From JBEVJK01 sp963791325 (GTDB taxonomy: Bacteria; Pseudomonadota; Alphaproteobacteria; Rhizobiales; Rhizobiaceae), in the NCBI GenBank assembly GCA_963791325.1, contig CAWBRU010000006.1:73533-137532 (forward strand): a stretch of 64,000 nucleotides of DNA. The letters run 5' to 3'. Of the stretch, positions 59,929 through 64,000 are shown piece after piece. The notes beneath the pieces are model-generated. The model ran no database searches, had not been told where the DNA came from, and saw only the letters and a list, made by a program, of their open reading frames with translations. Every line of letters starts with the position of its first letter. Positions within the stretch are counted from its first letter, which is position 1. The position numbers and the translations under genes were made by a program.

Positions 59929-61800
59929 TCAGTTTGCCTGCGAGAGGTTCGCATTCTCTCCGGCGATGTAATGATCGAGGACCTTGCGGCACCACAATGC
60001 GCCGCGCTGATCCTCTCGCCGTGCACGATGGGCGGCGTCCCAGGCATCGAACGTTGCTTCCCGAATGCCCTTGATACTAATTGAAGGCTGTCCGTCCATA
60101 TCGCGAAGCCACTGGGCCACCGGAATCCCGAACCCCTTTTTGCGGCGGTCGACGATCGACGACGGTAAAAGCGGGCGCAAGGCCTCCTTCAGGATCCATT
60201 TCGTGGTACCGTTTCGGTATTTGACGCTTGCCGGCAAGCGTCTGACGAACTCGACGAGGTCGAGGCTGAGAAACGGTGCCCGAATTTCGAGGGAATTCAT
60301 CATTCCCGCCCGGTCGGACTTAACCAATATGTTGTCCGGAAGGTAGATGCACGTGAAGAACTCGAGTGTGCGATCGATGTCGTTGCTGCCAGAGGAATCC
60401 CAAAGGGCGATCGCCTCACTATAGATTTCCTCTATGTCGAATTTGAGCTCAAATCCGGCAGCGATTTCATCTGGCCCTAGCGGCGCGAGCCAGACCGGAT
60501 TCCAGTAGCGCGGCTCGAACGACAGGCCGCGTAAGGTACGCCGCACCTTGAAATCCAGACTCATGTTGCTGTCGGCAATCGGCATGAACGCTGCCAGGCT
60601 GCGGATCGCCGAGTGGACCATTCGCGGCACGAATTTTTGATACAGCCTTGCGCGCGAGAGGGCCTTGAACGGGTCATAGCCTGCGAAAAGCTCATCCCCA
60701 CCATCCCCGCTCAGCGCAACTTTTACATGCATTGCGGCACCGGCCGACAACAACGTTGTCGGTATCAGCGAAGGGTCTCCGAGCAGATCGCCTGTCCGTG
60801 AGAGAATTGACCCCGCCGAGTCGCGCATGAAATCGAGATCGCAGATTTGAACGTCGTGCTTCGACCCAATACTTATCGCGACTGCTTCAGCATGCGTGCG
60901 TTCGTCGAAGCTGAGGTCGTTGAAGCCTATAGTGAAAGTCGAAAGCCTGGAGGGCTTGACCCTCGCAGAAGCTAGCGCGGCGATCGCGCTGGAATCGATG
61001 CCTCCCGACAGGAAGACGCCGATCGGCACGTCGCTTTCCAGCCGCGACTCGACCGCCAGACGCAATAATTCCCGCAACTCTTCTATCCATTCATCGATGC
61101 CGCCAGCGGGCGGGTCGTCTACGATCCTGAACTTCCAGTACTGCTCGGTACGGACGCAGCCGGTCGCGGTATCAAAGAGAAGGTAGGATCCCGGAAGGAC
61201 TTTCTTCATGCCGCTGTATGGGGTGCTCTCGCCCGGCAGGAAAGAATAGGCAAATAGCTTCTGCAGCGACAAAGGATTTAGCGGCAGATCGCGCGCAATC
61301 AAGTGCAGCCTGAGGCTCGGAATTTCGGAGGCAAAGGCAAGATCGAGGCCACGATGGGTGTAAAAAAGCGGCTTCTCGCCAAAGCGGTCGCGCGCCAGGA
61401 GAAGCTTCCCACGAGAAGCGTCGTAGATGGCGAAGGCGAACATGCCCTCGAGTTTTTCGACCACCGCCTCGCCCCATTGGTCGTAGCCGCGAATGACCAC
61501 CTCTGTGTCCGAATGATCGCTTCGGAACCTCTGGCCGAGCGCAACGAGCTCGCGCCGTAGCGAGCGATGATTGTAGATCTCGCCGTTGAAGACGACGGTC
61601 GTCGTGCCAGTATCGTTCGCCATCGGCTGGGCGCCGCCCGCGATGTCGATGATCGCCAGGCGGCGATGGCCGAGGAAGACACGCTGGGCGTCGTCGACAT
61701 ACACGCCGTCCCCGTCGGGACCTCGATGGGCAAGCGCGTGCGTCATCCGGACGACATCGTCGTAGGCTCCAATTCCCGCGAATCCAGCAATACCACACAT
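59929..61800 (-). CDS. asnB: Asparagine synthetase (glutamine-hydrolysing), AsnB type
   Basis: An intact 623-residue enzyme. The start at 61800 is required because the catalytic Cys must be residue 2 after Met removal (MCGIAGFAG). The N-terminal glutaminase domain has ALAHRGPDGDGVYV and FNGEIYNHRSL. The synthetase domain has the PP-loop SGGIDSSAIAAL, then ALSGDGGDELFAGYDPFK, RAPFLSLDLVEFVRRLP and RRKKGFGIPVAQWL. The gene starts eight bases after the GT2 stop. In this surface-polysaccharide setting the enzyme may amidate a sugar or a peptide precursor rather than make free asparagine; such uses are known for AsnB-type proteins in envelope clusters. Confidence 0.93.
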   Translation of the reverse strand: MCGIAGFAGIGAYDDVVRMTHALAHRGPDGDGVYVDDAQRVFLGHRRLAIIDIAGGAQPMANDTGTTTVVFNGEIYNHRSLRRELVALGQRFRSDHSDTEVVIRGYDQWGEAVVEKLEGMFAFAIYDASRGKLLLARDRFGEKPLFYTHRGLDLAFASEIPSLRLHLIARDLPLNPLSLQKLFAYSFLPGESTPYSGMKKVLPGSYLLFDTATGCVRTEQYWKFRIVDDPPAGGIDEWIEELRELLRLAVESRLESDVPIGVFLSGGIDSSAIAALASARVKPSRLSTFTIGFNDLSFDERTHAEAVAISIGSKHDVQICDLDFMRDSAGSILSRTGDLLGDPSLIPTTLLSAGAAMHVKVALSGDGGDELFAGYDPFKALSRARLYQKFVPRMVHSAIRSLAAFMPIADSNMSLDFKVRRTLRGLSFEPRYWNPVWLAPLGPDEIAAGFELKFDIEEIYSEAIALWDSSGSNDIDRTLEFFTCIYLPDNILVKSDRAGMMNSLEIRAPFLSLDLVEFVRRLPASVKYRNGTTKWILKEALRPLLPSSIVDRRKKGFGIPVAQWLRDMDGQPSISIKGIREATFDAWDAAHRARREDQRGALWCRKVLDHYIAGENANLSQAN

Positions 61801-61808
61801 GACGGTCG

Positions 61809-62828
61809 TTACTCCGCGTCGAAATTGATGCGCGAATGGATGATATAAGGGAGGCGCCCCTGCGACTCGAAGTAGGTCCGCGCAAGCAGTTCTGCAATAA
61901 AGCCGAGCAGAATGCACATGAAGCCGGTCATGAACCCGAAGGCCGCGATCAGCGGCAGCGGCGTTAAGATGAATGATATCGCATTGAAGATTTTCAAGTA
62001 GACGGCATAGAGCGACGCTGCTAGCGCAATTGCGAAAAAGGAGAGGCCTACGGTACCGAATACATAGATCGCCTTTGCCTGATATTTGGTCAGGAAGCGC
62101 ACTAGCATGAGGTCTAGCACGACCTTGAAGACCCGGTTGACCCCGTATTTCGAAACGCCGCGCTCGCGCGGGCGGTGGTTGACCACCATCTCGGTGATAC
62201 GGCCGCCCTGCCAGCTCGCGAAGATCGGCACGAAGCGGTGCAACTCGCCATATAGCCGCACGCCGGAAAGCACGTCGCGCCGGTACGCCTTCAGCGTGCA
62301 GCCATAGTCGTGAAGCTTGACGCCCGACACGCGCGAGATGATGGCGTTAGCTATCCAGCTCGGGATCTTCCGCAGGATCAAATCGTCGGAACGGACCTGG
62401 CGCCAGCCGGAAACGACATCGAAGCCCTGGTCCAGCATCTCGACGAGGTGAGGTATGTCGGCCGGGTCGTTTTGAAGATCGCCGTCGATCGGCACGATCA
62501 CATCGCCGCGCGCATTGTCGAAGCCCGCCATCATCGCCGCGGTCTGGCCGGCGTTGCCGCGCAGATGAATGACACGGATGCGCCCGTCCCGCTTTGACAA
62601 CTCAGTCGCCAGCGGTCCTGTCCGGTCCGTGCTGCCGTCGTTGACGATGAGCAGCTCGCAGTCGCGTCCGAACTTGTTGAGCACTGGAAGCAGCGCCTCG
62701 ATGAGAGGAGCCAGGTTCCCCTCCTCGTTGTAGAGCGGGACCACGACCGACACGTAGTGCGACGTGCGTCCGGCGACCGGCACCTCCGGCTTGGTGACCA
62801 ACGGCAACGGTCCGCCTATGTCACTCAT
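61809..62828 (-). CDS. GT2 polyprenyl-phosphate glycosyltransferase (GtrB/DPMS type)
   Basis: An intact 339-residue enzyme. The GT-A domain has VVPLYNEEGNLAPLIEALL, the Asp-rich nucleotide/metal site IVPIDGDLQNDPAD, and DYGCTLKAYRRDVL. Two C-terminal membrane helices follow (FGTVGLSFFAIALAASLYAV and FGFMTGFMCILLGFIAELLA). Such enzymes load a sugar onto undecaprenyl phosphate; the sugar is then transferred outside the membrane by an integral glycosyltransferase, which may be the gene immediately upstream. It is followed by asnB with a gap of eight bases. Confidence 0.92.
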   Translation of the reverse strand: MSDIGGPLPLVTKPEVPVAGRTSHYVSVVVPLYNEEGNLAPLIEALLPVLNKFGRDCELLIVNDGSTDRTGPLATELSKRDGRIRVIHLRGNAGQTAAMMAGFDNARGDVIVPIDGDLQNDPADIPHLVEMLDQGFDVVSGWRQVRSDDLILRKIPSWIANAIISRVSGVKLHDYGCTLKAYRRDVLSGVRLYGELHRFVPIFASWQGGRITEMVVNHRPRERGVSKYGVNRVFKVVLDLMLVRFLTKYQAKAIYVFGTVGLSFFAIALAASLYAVYLKIFNAISFILTPLPLIAAFGFMTGFMCILLGFIAELLARTYFESQGRLPYIIHSRINFDAE

Positions 62829-62929
62829 TGTCCAGGCCTACGCTCAATTTCCTTCTTTCTTCTTGGCTGACGTCCGGGTCGCGGAAGACACCACCATCTA
62901 GCTTCTGCCTGGCTGAAGTGCAACCAACA

Positions 62930-64000
62930 TCAGTCGGCGAAGGTATAGCCGGATTGGGCGAGACGGTCGGCGCGAAATACCCAGCCCAGTGAATAACCCC
63001 TATAGCTGGCCGTGTAGTCCGGTTCGATTGGAGGTATGCGGTCGATCTCCTGAATGAGATAAAGCCTGCCGAACTCGTAGAAGAGCAGCTTGTCGTTGCT
63101 CAACTGTTCGCCCTCTGAGGACGGCCGCACGGTTATCTCTCGTGGTCCCGGCAGCCATTCGCCCTGATGGCGGACAGCAAGCGTAACATTCTTGCATTCC
63201 GCATCGGCGAACGCGGGCGTCCGGCCAATGCATGCCGCTTCGAGGTTCTTGCCGGCGCGCATGAGGTCCTCTCCCCATCCCATCCACGACGCGTTCAGTC
63301 GCCCCGGCTCGGTCCGATCCGCGTCATCGTATTCGAGCCAGAATGGGCGGTACGCCGCAAACAGCGGCCGAAATGGCCATAGCTCGATCACCAGAAACAC
63401 TAGCAGCGCAACTGCTGCGAAATGAAGGACCAAACGTCCAAAGAACCGATGCGAGCGGTTCAAAAGGTCGAAGGCCACCACTGCCGGCAAGAGTAATGCC
63501 GCGCAGAGCAGGAAGATATTGATATTGAAGTAACGGTGGGCAAACGGGAGACCGGCGAGTGCTGACAGGATTGGCAAGGAAAGGGCGCCGATAACGCAGA
63601 TTGCCATGACCGCCTGCAAGCGTCCTCTATCCGGTTCGGTTCGATCGAGGGCAGACAGCAGCGCGCTTCCGGCCAAGCCTGCGATCCAAATGGGCGTCGG
63701 CACGGCGATGCACAGCACGGTGACCGCATAGACGAGTATACCGATGAGATGGCCCCAAACTGTTGTCGCGCCGACATGCAGCGCAGCGCCGTTGAGCGAC
63801 TGCAGATAGATTCCTTGAATCGCCGCTGGATGGAATGGCGCCCAGTATGGTTGAACAGTCAGCGCGCCGGCAACTGCGACAAACGCTAATGCTATAAAGG
63901 CAGCCAATAGCAATGGCATGGCGCGTTCTCGCCTGGGTGCTATGAAACTCGCCATACCAATCGCCTTTGGCAAAATACCGGCGGCGATGATGATGCCGGC
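62930..64000 (-). CDS. Polytopic membrane protein, possible lipid-linked-sugar glycosyltransferase (5' end outside window)
   Basis: The frame is open to the window edge, so the N-terminus is missing. At least 356 codons are visible. The visible part has about seven membrane segments (for example PLLLAAFIALAFVAVAGALT, HLIGILVYAVTVLCIAVPTP and LVLHFAAVALLVFLVIELWP), followed by a soluble C-terminal domain of about 130 residues starting around YRPFWLEYDDADRTEP. This topology fits GT39/GT-C-type enzymes that use polyprenyl-phosphate sugars, and the neighbouring GtrB-like gene supports it. The diagnostic first loop is not in the window. Confidence 0.65.
   Translation of the reverse strand, partial: AGIIIAAGILPKAIGMASFIAPRRERAMPLLLAAFIALAFVAVAGALTVQPYWAPFHPAAIQGIYLQSLNGAALHVGATTVWGHLIGILVYAVTVLCIAVPTPIWIAGLAGSALLSALDRTEPDRGRLQAVMAICVIGALSLPILSALAGLPFAHRYFNINIFLLCAALLLPAVVAFDLLNRSHRFFGRLVLHFAAVALLVFLVIELWPFRPLFAAYRPFWLEYDDADRTEPGRLNASWMGWGEDLMRAGKNLEAACIGRTPAFADAECKNVTLAVRHQGEWLPGPREITVRPSSEGEQLSNDKLLFYEFGRLYLIQEIDRIPPIEPDYTASYRGYSLGWVFRADRLAQSGYTFAD

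Overview
The window is GC-rich and reads like an alphaproteobacterium of the Rhizobiales (Hyphomicrobiales), most likely Mesorhizobium or a close relative. That placement is an inference from gene content: ectoine/hydroxyectoine catabolism genes, a Liv-type transporter beside a glutamine-synthetase-like ligase, LacI- and RpiR-controlled uptake operons, rhizobial H-NS-like proteins, a DUF4407 protein and an IS3-family element. No rRNA, tRNA or CRISPR array was seen.

Layout. At 0.2-3.5 kb there is a small secreted protein and a two-gene operon of a CHASE3 sensor histidine kinase followed by a periplasmic binding protein. At 3.7-7.1 kb lie the 3' genes of an ectoine-degradation operon (eutB remnant, eutC, doeA/eutD, doeB/eutE), cut off upstream by a fragment of a phage-type helicase. 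At 7.9-9.0 kb are two small genes (one YidB/DUF937). At 9.7-16.5 kb a seven-gene reverse-strand operon encodes a complete Liv-type ABC transporter, a glutamine-synthetase-family ligase and a cysteine hydrolase. Facing it are an RpiR regulator remnant and an N-formylglutamate amidohydrolase. At 18.4-25.3 kb there is an H-NS-like gene and a broken autotransporter. At 25.6-33.7 kb a LacI regulator diverges from a sugar ABC operon that also carries a GH116 glycosidase, with two identical palindromic operators between them.

From 34 to 60 kb the window is accessory DNA with many gene remnants: an SDR epimerase, small envelope proteins (HdeA-like, Rap1a-like), cyclase and alkylsulfatase remnants, a membrane STAND-WD40 protein joined head-to-head to a truncated integrase, a truncated YfcC-type carrier, a leucyl aminopeptidase, dodecin, a DJ-1/PfpI protein, an amino-acid ABC locus whose binding protein is split by an IS3 element, a DUF4407 gene pair, an amidase and an RTX remnant. 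From 59.9 kb to the end is a reverse-strand cell-surface cluster: membrane protein (running off the window), GT2 glycosyltransferase and asparagine synthetase.

Reading frames are often broken. In 3.7-6.0 and 10.4-16.5 kb nearly every gene carries several single-base insertions while the protein sequence on both sides stays well conserved. This looks more like sequence error than decay, so those genes may be intact in the organism. Elsewhere there is real decay: large deletions, premature amber codons, an IS insertion and truncations at recombination junctions.
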